Below the pieces are notes generated by a model. It did no database searches. It saw only the letters and a program-made list of their open reading frames with translations, and was not told the DNA's origin. Below, piece after piece: positions 13,593-20,847 of a DNA stretch of 21,838 nucleotides. This stretch comes from CAZKTF01 sp964555565. GTDB lineage: Bacteria; Planctomycetota; JAJSAM01; JAKLKS01. The stretch's first letter is position 1; each line of letters opens with the position of its first letter. Where the stretch lies: NCBI GenBank assembly GCA_964555565.1, contig CAZKTF010000027.1, positions 1-21,838 on the forward strand, read 5' to 3'. The translations under genes and the position numbers were made by a program.

Positions 13593-15088
13593 CTCCCGAC
13601 CCTCCAGCCGCCGAGCGCCTCCCAGGGGGAGGGCCGCCGCGCACCGCGCCCCCCCGGCCCGCGCGGCGTCCCCGCCCCGCTCCCCGCCAGCGCCGCCAGC
13701 GCCGCCGCCAGGATCGCGGCGTCGGACCCGTCCGCGCCGTCGGTCCAGTCCGCGAAGCGCTCGTCCAGGAAGGTCGTGGACACCCCGCCCGCCCGGAACT
13801 CCGCGTGGTCGAGGACGGCCCGCAGGAACGAGACGTTCGTGCGCGGGCCGAGGACTACGAGCCCCGCCAGGGCCTCCCGCGCCCGCTCCAGCGCCTCGGG
13901 GCGCGACGCCCCCCAGCAGACGAGCTTGCCCAGGAGGGAGTCGTAGTGCGGGGTGACCTCGTCCCCGGCCTCGTAGCCCCCGTCGAAGCGCACCGCCCCC
14001 CCGGTCGGGACCTCGAGCGCCAGGATCGGCCCCGTGGAGGGCGCGAAGCCGCGGGCCGGGTCCTCCGCGTTGACCCGGCACTCGAAGGCGTGGCCGCGGG
14101 GCTCCGGCGGCGGGAGGTCGGGCATGTCGCCCGACACGGCGAGGTGGAGCTGCGCCGCGACCAGGTCGGCCCCCAGGACCGCCTCCGTGACCGGGTGCTC
14201 GACCTGCAGGCGGCAGTTCATCTCGAGGAAGAAGAACTCCCCCCCGGGACCGAGGAGGAACTCGACGGTGCCCGCGCCCCGGTAGTCCGCGGAGCGGGCC
14301 ACGGCCTCGGCGGCGGCGCAGAGGCGCTGCCGGAGCGCGCGGTCCACGCCCGGGGCCGGGGCCTCCTCGATCACCTTCTGGTGGCGGCGCTGCACCGAGC
14401 ACTCGCGCTCGCCCAGCGCGACGACGCGGCCCCGGCCGTCGCCGAAGACCTGGACCTCCACGTGGCGGGCGGGGCGCATGAGGCGCTCGGCGAAGAGGTC
14501 GGCACGCCCGAAGGCCGCCAGCGCCTCCGCGGAGGCCGTCGCGAAGGCCTCCTCCAGGGCCCCGGGGGCCTCCACGACCCGCATCCCGCGGCCCCCGCCC
14601 CCGGCGGCCGCCTTGAGGAGGAGGGGGAACCCGACGCGGGCCGCGGCGTCGAGCAGGCCCGCGCCCCCGGAGAGCCCCGCGCAGCCCGGGAGGACCGGGA
14701 CCCCGGCCGCGGCGGCGGCCTCCTTGGCGCGGACCTTGTTCCCGAGCGCCCGGATCGACTCGGCGCGGGGCCCGATGAAGACGAGCCCCTCCTTTTCGAC
14801 GGCGTCGGCGAAGTCGGGGTTCTCGGAGAGGAAGCCGTAGCCCGGGTGGACCGCCTCTGCCCCGGAGCGTTTCGCGGCCTCCAGGATCCGGGGGATCGAA
14901 AGGTAGGACTCGCGCGCCGGGGCGGGGCCGATGCAGACGGCCGCGTCCGCCTCCACCACGAAGGGGAGCGCGCCGTCCGCCTCCGAGTGCGCGGCTACGC
15001 TCCGGAGCCCGAGCACCCGGCAGGTCCGGACCACGCGGAGGGCGATCTCCCCCCGGTTCGCGACGAGGACGGTCCGGACGGCGGCCAC
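13589..15088 (-). CDS. Biotin carboxylase subunit of methylcrotonyl-CoA carboxylase, 499 aa
   Basis: This ATP-grasp enzyme carboxylates the biotin of the carrier protein using ATP and bicarbonate. Features in order: N-terminal VLVANRGEIALR, HPGYGFLSEN at 81-90, the Gly-rich ATP loop KAAAGGGGRGM (159-169), ECSVQRRHQKVIEE (229-242), and EMNCRLQVEHP (289-299). In that last motif the residue after Asn is Cys, where Thr, Ala or Pro is usual. The C-terminal extension ends in SPWEALGGWRVGR, where alpha subunits normally run into the BT/biotinyl region. The start is GTG at 15086-15088; there is no purine-rich ribosome site, but no other start would keep the N-terminal strand. Context (beta subunit, hydratase, HMG-CoA lyase) points to methylcrotonyl-CoA rather than propionyl- or acetyl-CoA as substrate. 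Confidence 0.93.
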   Translation of the reverse strand: MAAVRTVLVANRGEIALRVVRTCRVLGLRSVAAHSEADGALPFVVEADAAVCIGPAPARESYLSIPRILEAAKRSGAEAVHPGYGFLSENPDFADAVEKEGLVFIGPRAESIRALGNKVRAKEAAAAAGVPVLPGCAGLSGGAGLLDAAARVGFPLLLKAAAGGGGRGMRVVEAPGALEEAFATASAEALAAFGRADLFAERLMRPARHVEVQVFGDGRGRVVALGERECSVQRRHQKVIEEAPAPGVDRALRQRLCAAAEAVARSADYRGAGTVEFLLGPGGEFFFLEMNCRLQVEHPVTEAVLGADLVAAQLHLAVSGDMPDLPPPEPRGHAFECRVNAEDPARGFAPSTGPILALEVPTGGAVRFDGGYEAGDEVTPHYDSLLGKLVCWGASRPEALERAREALAGLVVLGPRTNVSFLRAVLDHAEFRAGGVSTTFLDERFADWTDGADGSDAAILAAALAALAGSGAGTPRGPGGRGARRPSPWEALGGWRVGR

Positions 15089-15215
15089 GGGGGAGAGCGT
15101 ACCGCACCCGACCCGAACTGCCCGCGTTCACGGCATCGTCACGGATCCGGGCGGTCCGGGCCGGGTCCGGCGCGCCCGGGCGCGGGTGGCCCCGGTCGAG
15201 GACGATGGCGGGCGG

Positions 15216-15596
15216 CTACCTGCGCCGGGCCGCCACGAACCGCACGCCGGGAAGGCCCCGGAAGTCGGAGTCCTGCGTCCAGAGCGTCGCCGCGTGCTCC
15301 CGGGCGGAGGCGAGCATGATGCTGTCGGCGAGAGGGAGGCGGTGGGAGACCCCGAGACGCGCGGAGAGGAGGGCCAGGCCCTCGGAGAGAGGCACGAGCC
15401 TCCCCTGGTGCATGAGGGCCGCGGCCTGGAGGGCCGCGTCCTCCCCCCGGTGGATGAGGACGCGCCGGAAGACTTCGTGGACGCTGATCGTCGGGACGAG
15501 GAGGCGGGCGGTGTCCTCGAGGGCCGGCGCGAAGAACGCCGCGTTCGGCCCGTCCGCCAGGTACTCGAGCCAGCCCGAGGAGTCGATGACGTTCAC
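15216..15596 (-). CDS. VapC-like PIN-domain ribonuclease toxin, 126 aa
   Basis: The protein is a PIN domain of usual length. Its acidic active-site residues are Asp5 (MNVIDSSGWLEYL), Glu41 (SVHEVFRR), Asp91 (LADSIMLASA) and Asp109 (TLWTQDSDF). VapC toxins cleave specific RNAs, often tRNAs, when not bound by their antitoxin. The start is GTG at 15594-15596, which overlaps the TGA of the upstream AbrB-like antitoxin gene as GTGA, so the pair is translationally coupled in the usual antitoxin-toxin order. The pair lies inside the leucine-degradation cluster, in the same direction, with 127 bases between the toxin stop and the biotin carboxylase start. Confidence 0.9.
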   Translation of the reverse strand: MNVIDSSGWLEYLADGPNAAFFAPALEDTARLLVPTISVHEVFRRVLIHRGEDAALQAAALMHQGRLVPLSEGLALLSARLGVSHRLPLADSIMLASAREHAATLWTQDSDFRGLPGVRFVAARRR

Positions 15597-15829
15597 GCGC
15601 GTTCGGGGTCCCGCGGGACCCGCGTGTCGATGCCGCGGAGGAACCCCCGCATCTCCCGCAGGCGGCGCACGGGGATGAGCTCCAGGCGCCCCTCGTACAC
15701 GATGGCCTGGAGGATCGCCCCGGCGCGCAGCCCGAGCCGGCGGCGGAGCGCGAGGGGGATGACCACCTGGCACTTGGGGGAGAGCCGGAGCCGGTTGGAC
15801 GACAGGTGGATCGATCGGCTTGCCTTCAT
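15593..15829 (-). CDS. AbrB/MazE-type antitoxin (VapB-like), 78 aa
   Basis: Residues 13-55 form an AbrB-like swapped-hairpin DNA-binding domain: LSPKCQVVIPLALRRRLGLRAGA, then YEGRLELIPV. This matches the 'G-Q-V-V-I-P-x-x-(I/L)-R' pattern of the SpoVT/AbrB family, with the usual Gly before Gln replaced by Cys. Antitoxins of this type bind and inhibit the PIN toxin and repress their own promoter. The ATG is at 15827-15829 with a poor ribosome site. The C-terminal ~20 residues (MRGFLRGIDTRV) are the likely toxin-binding tail. The gene starts 50 bases after the stop of the enoyl-CoA hydratase gene. Confidence 0.88.
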   Translation of the reverse strand: MKASRSIHLSSNRLRLSPKCQVVIPLALRRRLGLRAGAILQAIVYEGRLELIPVRRLREMRGFLRGIDTRVPRDPERA

Positions 15830-15879
15830 ACCGGGAGTCTACCATGCCGGACGGGGCCGGCCGAGAGGTGCGGGGCGAA

Positions 15880-16668
15880 CTAGGGCGCCCAGCCGGGCTT
15901 CCGCTTCTCCAGGAAAGCCTTCATCCCCTCCTGCGCCTCGGGGGTCGCGCGGAGTCCGGCGATGAAGGTGGCGGCGCGGGCGTCGCGCTCGGCCGCGGGG
16001 AGCGGGGCCCACTCCTCGCGGAGGCTGAGCAGCCTCTTCGCCGCGGCCACGGCGGCGGGTCCGGCCGCGAGGACCTCGGCCACCCGCCGCTCGACGCCCG
16101 CGTCGAGCTCCTCCGGCGGGACGACCTCCGTGACGAGGCCGATCCGGCGGGCCTCCTCGGCGGAGAACCGCTCGCCGGTGGGGAACAGCGCCCGGGCGTG
16201 CCCGGGCCCGACCTTGCGCAGGACCCACTCGCTGATGACAGCCGGGACGATCCCGATCCGGGCCTCGGTGAAGCCCAGGCGGGCGTCGGAGGCGGCGACC
16301 GCGGCGTCCGCCGCGGCCACGAGCCCGGTCCCGCCCCCGAGCGCGGCCCCGTGCACCCGTGCCACGACGTACTTCGGGCACTCCGCCACGGCGCGGAACA
16401 TGGCGGCCATCGCCTCGGCGTCCCGGCGGTTCTCCTCGAGGGAGGCCGCGGCCATCCGGCGCATCCACTCCACGTCCGCCCCGGCCGAGAAGGACTTCCC
16501 TTCCCCGCGGAGGACCACCGCCCGCACCGCCGGGTCGCGGCCGAGGGCGTCGAAGGCCTCGCGGAGCTCTGCCACCACGACCTCGTTGAAGGCGTTGTGG
16601 ACCTCGGGGCGCGCGAGGACGACGTCGGCACGGGGGCCGCGGGTCTCGACGCGGATGGTCTTCGGCAT
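15880..16668 (-). CDS. Enoyl-CoA hydratase/isomerase family, probable methylglutaconyl-CoA hydratase, 262 aa
   Basis: The crotonase fold is evident: FSAGADVEWM (60-69) forms the CoA-binding/oxyanion loop, VHGAALGGGTGLVAAAD (105-121) the second oxyanion element, and LGFTEARIGIVPAVIS (131-146) carries Glu135 at the catalytic acid position. The 'PAVIS' variant and the GGGTG motif without the first catalytic Glu resemble LiuC-type hydratases of leucine/isovalerate clusters. That enzyme converts 3-methylglutaconyl-CoA to HMG-CoA. The ATG at 16666-16668 has GGGAGG upstream and is 17 bases after the carboxylase beta stop codon. The substrate is assigned from context; a generic enoyl-CoA hydratase is the alternative. 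Confidence 0.87.
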   Translation of the reverse strand: MPKTIRVETRGPRADVVLARPEVHNAFNEVVVAELREAFDALGRDPAVRAVVLRGEGKSFSAGADVEWMRRMAAASLEENRRDAEAMAAMFRAVAECPKYVVARVHGAALGGGTGLVAAADAAVAASDARLGFTEARIGIVPAVISEWVLRKVGPGHARALFPTGERFSAEEARRIGLVTEVVPPEELDAGVERRVAEVLAAGPAAVAAAKRLLSLREEWAPLPAAERDARAATFIAGLRATPEAQEGMKAFLEKRKPGWAP

Positions 16669-16685
16669 CGGGTCGGGCCTCCCGC

Positions 16686-18293
16686 CTACATCCGGAACAC
16701 CGGCCACCGAGGCGGGCCGCCGGGAACGTTCCCGGCGACCGCCAGCGCGAGCCCCAGCACGTCCCGGGTCTTCGCCGGGTCGATGACCCCGTCGTCCCAC
16801 AGCCGCGCGCTGCCGTAGTAGGGGCTCCCCTCGCGCTCGTACTTCGCGAGCGTGGGGGCCCGGAACGCGTCCTGCTCCGCGGGGGTCATGGACTCCCCCT
16901 TGCGGGCGAGCTGCTCCATCTTCACCTGGAGGAGGACGTTGGCCGCCTGCTCCCCCCCCATCACGGAGATCCGGGCGTTGGGCCAGGTGAACAGGAAGCG
17001 CGGGTCGTAGCCCCGTCCGCACATGGCGTAGTTCCCCGCCCCGTAGGAGGCCCCGATCACGACGGTGATCCGCGGCACGGTCGCCGTGGCTACCGCCTGC
17101 ACCATCTTGGCGCCGTCCTTGGCGATCCCGCCCGCCTCGGCGCGCTTCCCCACCATGAAGCCGGTGATGTTCTGGAGGAACACGAGGGGGACGCCGCGCT
17201 GGACGCTCATCTCGACGAAGTGGGTGCCCTTCAGCGCGGACTCGCTGAAGAGGACCCCGTTGTTGGCGAGCACGCCCGCGGGGTAGCCGTGGATCCGGCC
17301 GAAGCCGCACACGAGGGTCGGCCCGTACAGCGGCTTGAACTCGTGGAACCGGCTCCCGTCCAGGACGCGGGCCAGGACCTCGCGCACGTCGTAGGGGGTC
17401 TTCGCGTCGGTCGGGAGGACCCCGTAGATCGTGGCCGGGTCCACGGCCGGGGGCTCGGGATCGAAGGGCGGCGGGGGCACGGGGTCCCGGTGGAGGTTCT
17501 CCAGGGCGTCGCGGGCCAGCGCCAGCGCCTCCTCCTCGTCCGCCGCGTAGTGGTCGGTCACCCCCGAGGTGCGGCAGTGGACGTCGGCGCCCCCGAGCTC
17601 CTCCGCCGTGACCACCTCCCCCGTGGCCGCCTTCACCAGCGGCGGGCCCCCGAGGAAGATCGTCCCGTTGCCCTTCACGATGATCGACTCGTCGCTCATG
17701 GCCGGGACGTAGGCGCCCCCGGCCGTGCAGGAGCCGAGGACCACGGCGACCTGGGGGATCCCCGCGGCCGAGAGCCGGGCCTGGTTGGCGAAGATCCGGC
17801 CGAAGTGCCGCTGGTCGGGGAAGACCTCGTCCTGCCTCGGGAGGAACGCCCCGCCGGAGTCCACCAGGTAGACCGTCGGGAGCCGGTTCTCGAAGGCCAC
17901 GTCCTGGGCCCGGAGGTGCTTCTTCACGGTGAGCGGGTAGTAGGTCCCCCCCTTCACCGTAGCGTCGTTGGCGACGACCATCACCTCCACCCCGTGGACG
18001 CGCCCGATGCCCGTGACGATCCCCGCGGAAGGCACGTGGTCCTCGCCGTAGACCCCGTCCGCCGCGAGCGGCGAGAGTTCCAGGAACGGGGACCCGGGGT
18101 CGAGGACGCGGTCCACCCGCTCGCGCGCCGGGAGCTTCCCCCGTTCGCGGTGCTTCCGGACGAGCGACGGGTCGCCGCCGGCGCGGACCTCCGCGAGGCG
18201 CCGCTCCAGGTCGTCGCGCAGGGCGACGTGGTGGGCGCGGTTGCGCTCGGACTCCGGCGAGGACGGGTCCGTGCGGCTCTCCAGGACCTCCAA
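16686..18293 (-). CDS. Methylcrotonyl-CoA carboxylase beta subunit (carboxyltransferase), 535 aa
   Basis: This subunit transfers the carboxyl group from biotin to 3-methylcrotonyl-CoA, forming 3-methylglutaconyl-CoA. It has the standard length of ~535 residues and both carboxyltransferase halves. The N-terminal half contains VDSGGAFLPRQDEVFPD (144-160) and GSCTAGGAYVPAMSDE (187-202); the C-terminal half contains FLQNITGFMVG (372-382), GASYGAGNYAMCGR (414-427) and FTWPNARISVMGGEQAA (435-451). These are hallmark motifs of MCC and geranyl-CoA carboxylase beta subunits. The start is a TTG (18291-18293), supported by GGAGGGAG shortly upstream and by the absence of a better start. A TAGAAT at 18350-18355 (minus strand) is a candidate promoter, making this the first gene of the leucine-degradation cluster. 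Confidence 0.95.
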   Translation of the reverse strand: MEVLESRTDPSSPESERNRAHHVALRDDLERRLAEVRAGGDPSLVRKHRERGKLPARERVDRVLDPGSPFLELSPLAADGVYGEDHVPSAGIVTGIGRVHGVEVMVVANDATVKGGTYYPLTVKKHLRAQDVAFENRLPTVYLVDSGGAFLPRQDEVFPDQRHFGRIFANQARLSAAGIPQVAVVLGSCTAGGAYVPAMSDESIIVKGNGTIFLGGPPLVKAATGEVVTAEELGGADVHCRTSGVTDHYAADEEEALALARDALENLHRDPVPPPPFDPEPPAVDPATIYGVLPTDAKTPYDVREVLARVLDGSRFHEFKPLYGPTLVCGFGRIHGYPAGVLANNGVLFSESALKGTHFVEMSVQRGVPLVFLQNITGFMVGKRAEAGGIAKDGAKMVQAVATATVPRITVVIGASYGAGNYAMCGRGYDPRFLFTWPNARISVMGGEQAANVLLQVKMEQLARKGESMTPAEQDAFRAPTLAKYEREGSPYYGSARLWDDGVIDPAKTRDVLGLALAVAGNVPGGPPRWPVFRM

Positions 18294-18349
18294 GCGCTCC
18301 CTCCGTCCCGCGCGGGCTCCCCGTCGGGGCGGGTTGCGGCGGGCGAGGG

Positions 18350-18355
18350 ATTCTA
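18350..18355 (-). promoter_or_regulatory. Candidate -10 element (TAGAAT) of the leucine-degradation cluster
   Basis: On the minus strand TAGAAT differs from TATAAT at one base and lies 56 bases before the TTG start of the carboxylase beta gene, in the gap after the lipoprotein gene. I see no good -35 match at 16-18 bases. Confidence 0.4.
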
Positions 18356-18369
18356 CGTCGGCCCGGTCG

Positions 18370-18756
18370 CTACTTGATCAGTTCGACCTCGTCGCCGCGG
18401 ACGAGGCCCTCGTCCCGCGCGAGCGTGAACTCGTCCCCGCCGCGCCACTGGAGGTAGCACCCCGGCAGCCTCGGGTGCATGTACCAGCGTCCGCGGCCGA
18501 GGTCGTCCCGGTGGACCCGGAAGACCTCCTCGAGGAAGCCGCTCATCGCGCCGGGCGTGCCCTCGTACGGGACGTCGCGGAGGAGGACGAACTCGTCGGC
18601 GACCTTGAGGAACTGGTACGCCTTCCCCTGGAACCCGAACTCGTCCCCGGGCCGGATGACCCTTGCCCCCCGGGGCACGGGGGGAGACGAGGCGCACCCC
18701 GCGAAGACGAGCGCGAAGGCCAGGAGCGCGGCCCGTGACACGATCCTCTTGGACAC
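18370..18756 (-). CDS. Small lipoprotein of unknown function, paralogue 1, 128 aa
   Basis: The leader ends in lipobox VFAGC (lipidated Cys21). The ~95-residue mature domain contains RPGDEFGFQGKAYQFL, EFVLLRDV, GFLEEVFRVHRDDLGRGRWYMH and LPGCYLQWRGGDEFTLAR. It is clearly homologous over its whole length to the next gene, 18969-19394, by eye about half identical; the two look like a tandem duplication. The start is GTG at 18754-18756, supported by GGGAGGTGA about seven bases upstream. The family is unrecognised; a compact beta-rich envelope domain is inferred. It has a TGTGGTAA motif upstream, shared with its paralogue. Confidence 0.8.
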   Translation of the reverse strand: MSKRIVSRAALLAFALVFAGCASSPPVPRGARVIRPGDEFGFQGKAYQFLKVADEFVLLRDVPYEGTPGAMSGFLEEVFRVHRDDLGRGRWYMHPRLPGCYLQWRGGDEFTLARDEGLVRGDEVELIK

Positions 18757-18808
18757 CCGTCACCTCCCGGACGCGACACCGACCTCCGTCCGCCCCATCT
18801 TCCGGGGA

Positions 18809-18820
18809 ATGGTTACCACA
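18809..18820 (-). promoter_or_regulatory. Conserved TGTGGTAA motif upstream of lipoprotein paralogue 1
   Basis: On the minus strand the sequence is TGTGGTAACCAT, 53-64 bases before the GTG start at 18756. The same TGTGGTAA core lies at a similar distance before the paralogue (19445-19452), so it may be the promoter or an operator. Confidence 0.35.
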
Positions 18821-18931
18821 GGGCGACCCCGCGGCGCGAGTTCGAAAGGCCGCGGGCCGGCGCGCGCCCGGGAACCCGGAGGCCGCGGCGCGGGCCCCGG
18901 AGACCGGGAACCCGCACCGCGGCGCATGGGT

Positions 18932-18953
18932 GCCGCGGCCCGTCGGCCGCGGC
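18932..18953 (-). terminator. Hairpin after lipoprotein paralogue 2, possible terminator
   Basis: GCCGCGGCC (18932-18940) pairs perfectly with GGCCGCGGC (18945-18953) around a four-base loop. It lies 15 bases past the stop of the gene 18969-19394 on the minus strand. No T-run follows. Confidence 0.4.
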
Positions 18954-18968
18954 GAGAGGTGCGTTGGG

Positions 18969-19394
18969 TTAGGTCGCGGACCGGGCCTTCATGGGGAGGG
19001 TGGCGACCTCCGCCCCACGGAGGAGCGAACGGTCGCGCGTGAGCGCGAAGGAGTCCCCGCCCCGCCACTGGATGTAGGTCCCCGGCAGCGACCGGTGGAC
19101 GTACCAGCGGCCCTCGCCCAGGTCGTACCGGCTCACCCGGAAGACCTCCTGGACGAAGCCCGTGATCTCGCCCGGCCCGCTGTCGGACCCGACCCGCCGG
19201 AGGAGCACGAAGTCCGTGTCCACGACGAGCATCCTGTAGTCCTGGTCTTCGAAGGTGAACTCCCGCCCGGGCCGCGCCTCGGCAGGCCCGGAGCTGCGCG
19301 CGGACGCGCACCCGGTGCCCAGCGCGGCCGCCGCGAGGGCGCCCGCGAGGAAGAGGCCCCTGGTCGTCATGCGCATCTTCATCGTCGTCGTCAT
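18969..19394 (-). CDS. Small lipoprotein of unknown function, paralogue 2, 141 aa
   Basis: The protein has a Met/Thr-rich start and a hydrophobic leader ending LGTGC (probable lipidated Cys29). The mature domain repeats the blocks of paralogue 1: RPGREFTFEDQDYRML, DFVLLRRV, GFVQEVFRVSRYDLGEGRWYVH and LPGTYIQWRGGDSFALTR. The invariant core 'GRWY-H--LPG-Y-QWRGGD-F-L-RD' suggests a defined fold of unknown function. I chose the ATG at 19392-19394 because GGAG lies nine bases upstream; three more in-frame ATGs follow within eight codons. The frame is open further upstream, but that part does not look like coding sequence. It carries the TGTGGTAA motif about 50 bases upstream. Confidence 0.8.
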   Translation of the reverse strand: MTTTMKMRMTTRGLFLAGALAAAALGTGCASARSSGPAEARPGREFTFEDQDYRMLVVDTDFVLLRRVGSDSGPGEITGFVQEVFRVSRYDLGEGRWYVHRSLPGTYIQWRGGDSFALTRDRSLLRGAEVATLPMKARSAT

Positions 19395-19441
19395 CTGCGT
19401 TCTCCAGTTCCTGCGGCCCCCCTGGCACGCGGGACATAGGA

Positions 19442-19452
19442 TTTTTACCACA
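19442..19452 (-). promoter_or_regulatory. Conserved TGTGGTAA motif upstream of lipoprotein paralogue 2
   Basis: On the minus strand the sequence is TGTGGTAAAAA, in an AT-richer stretch, with its core 51-58 bases before the ATG at 19394. TAAAAAT may be the -10. It matches the motif upstream of paralogue 1. Confidence 0.35.
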
Positions 19453-19557
19453 GCGGGAGGGCACCGAAGCGGGGGCGATGTCAACTCATGAAGATTTCCC
19501 CAACTCCAGTGTGTGCAACGAGTTATACCCATACTGTACCCCGCTTGGTGTGCGGGT

Positions 19558-19588
19558 ACTGGGTGCGGTGCCAGGCACCCTTCCCAGT
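19558..19588. repeat. REP-like palindrome (GGTGCCAGGCACC core)
   Basis: A 13-base palindrome, GGTGCCAGGCACC (19567-19579), is enclosed by ACTGGG (19558-19563) and CCCAGT (19583-19588), which are also complementary. A second hairpin, GTACC-C-CGC with GCGGGTAC, lies directly before it (near 19536-19558). The core resembles palindromes I recall as scattered intergenic repeats in GC-rich bacteria. Only one copy is present here, so its repeat status is inferred. Confidence 0.5.
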
Positions 19589-19644
19589 CGCGCGGGCGGC
19601 CCCGCTTCGAGGGCCGGGTACGGGAGAGAGCGAAGACGCAGCCG

Positions 19645-20673
19645 TTACTTCATCTCCTTCTCGCCGCCCTCGTCCTCCTCGTCGTCCTCGTCGTCCTCGT
19701 CCTCTTCCTTGCCCGCCTTGCCCTTCGCGGGGGCCTTCGGCGCCGCGGCCTTCTCCGCCGCGGGCTTCGGGAGATCGACCTTCTTCCCGTTCACCACGAT
19801 GTCGGTGAACCGGAAGCCGCAGGACATGGGCGAACCGGCGATCGTCATCTTCCACTGGTAGGCGACCTTGAACCCGCCGGTGTCGGCGTAGGAGAAGGTG
19901 CTCTCCATGGCGCCGGGCGCCCCGGGCTCCTCCACGCGCATCTTCTCGGCACGGTAGAGTTCCCCCTCCTTCGCCCAGGTGAACTTGATCGACGACTTCC
20001 CGTCCGGCCGCCGGGAGGCGGGGTCCCGCTTCGGGGTGACGGTGGCCGACTCCGGGAGGCCGTTCGTCCCGAGGACCATCGCGCTGTGGCTCGTCTCCAC
20101 CCCCTTCAGGAAGTAGGTGTAGTACAGGACCGAGCGGCCCTCCTCGGTCTTCACCTCGACGTCGTACTCGTCCTCGTCGGAGGGGCGCACCAGGCCGAGC
20201 ATGGTGCGCACGCTCCCGCGGACGGACTGGGTCATCCCCTCCTTCATCATCCGCATCGGGGAGTTCCGGCCGGCCTCCCCCTCCTTCTCCCCCGCCGGCG
20301 CGACGCTGACCTCCGCCGGCGCCTTGAAGGTCACCGAGAAGGCGAGGTCGCCGCCCCCCATGGCGGCCATCTCCTCCATCCCCTCCCCGAAATCCATCTC
20401 CATCTTCACCGTGCCGGAGAGGTCCTTCAGCCCGGCGCGGATCGGGGAGTAGACGAGCTTGTCGAACTTCTCGAAAAGGGCCTTCGCCTCGGCGGTGATC
20501 TTGTTGACGTGGCGCTCGACCTTCGTCGCCGGCTTCGCCTCGGCCGCGGGCGCGGGCTTCTCCTCCCCGGGCATCGGCGGCGCGGGCTTCGGCGTCGGGG
20601 TGTCCTGGGCGAGCGCGAGCGGGACGAAGAGCAGCAGGCCGGCGGAGGCGGCGAACGCGCGGGTGCGCATCAT
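19645..20673 (-). CDS. Secreted protein of unknown function with acidic C-terminal tail, 342 aa
   Basis: The signal peptide spans residues 1-22 (cleavage ALA-QD), followed by a Pro/Lys/Glu-rich linker to about 50. The central ~240 residues are strand-rich (for example DLSGTVKMEMDFGEGM, VTFKAPAEVSVAP, SSIKFTWAKEGELYRAEKMRV, FSYADTGGFKVAYQWKM). They end in FRFTDIVVNGKKVDLPKP, a pattern loosely like LolA/LppX-type lipoprotein-carrier beta half-barrels (low confidence). The last ~30 residues are low-complexity Lys/Ala then Glu/Asp. The double ATG at 20668-20673 has AAGGAGA eight bases upstream. The gene is divergent from the aspartase/fumarase gene, sharing a 174-base promoter region. Confidence 0.78.
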   Translation of the reverse strand: MMRTRAFAASAGLLLFVPLALAQDTPTPKPAPPMPGEEKPAPAAEAKPATKVERHVNKITAEAKALFEKFDKLVYSPIRAGLKDLSGTVKMEMDFGEGMEEMAAMGGGDLAFSVTFKAPAEVSVAPAGEKEGEAGRNSPMRMMKEGMTQSVRGSVRTMLGLVRPSDEDEYDVEVKTEEGRSVLYYTYFLKGVETSHSAMVLGTNGLPESATVTPKRDPASRRPDGKSSIKFTWAKEGELYRAEKMRVEEPGAPGAMESTFSYADTGGFKVAYQWKMTIAGSPMSCGFRFTDIVVNGKKVDLPKPAAEKAAAPKAPAKGKAGKEEDEDDEDDEEDEGGEKEMK

Positions 20674-20802
20674 GGCGGGGTCTCCTTCCCGGCCCCGGGC
20701 TCCGGGGGCGGACCGTGCATTCTGCCCCTCCCCTCGCACGGGCCACAAGGATTGGCGGGCCCGCGCCCCGGGCCTCTTTGCGGGACCCGCCCCTCCCGGG
20801 GC

Positions 20803-20808
20803 TACCAT
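20803..20808 (+). promoter_or_regulatory. Weak candidate -10 (TACCAT) for the aspartase/fumarase gene
   Basis: GGCTACCATC lies 39 bases before the GTG start. TTGCGG at 20778-20783 is a poor -35 candidate at 19 bases spacing. The 174-base divergent region 20674-20847 shows nothing else I can name. Confidence 0.25.
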
Positions 20809-20847
20809 CGGGGGTTCCCGATTCCGGCGTGCAACGGAGGTCCGACC

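Noticed and set aside
19395..19532. N-terminal extension of lipoprotein paralogue 2 to an ATG at 19532
   Set aside because: The added residues are Cys/Trp/Pro-rich and unlike a leader, and the ATG at 19394 has a ribosome site followed by a proper lipoprotein signal.
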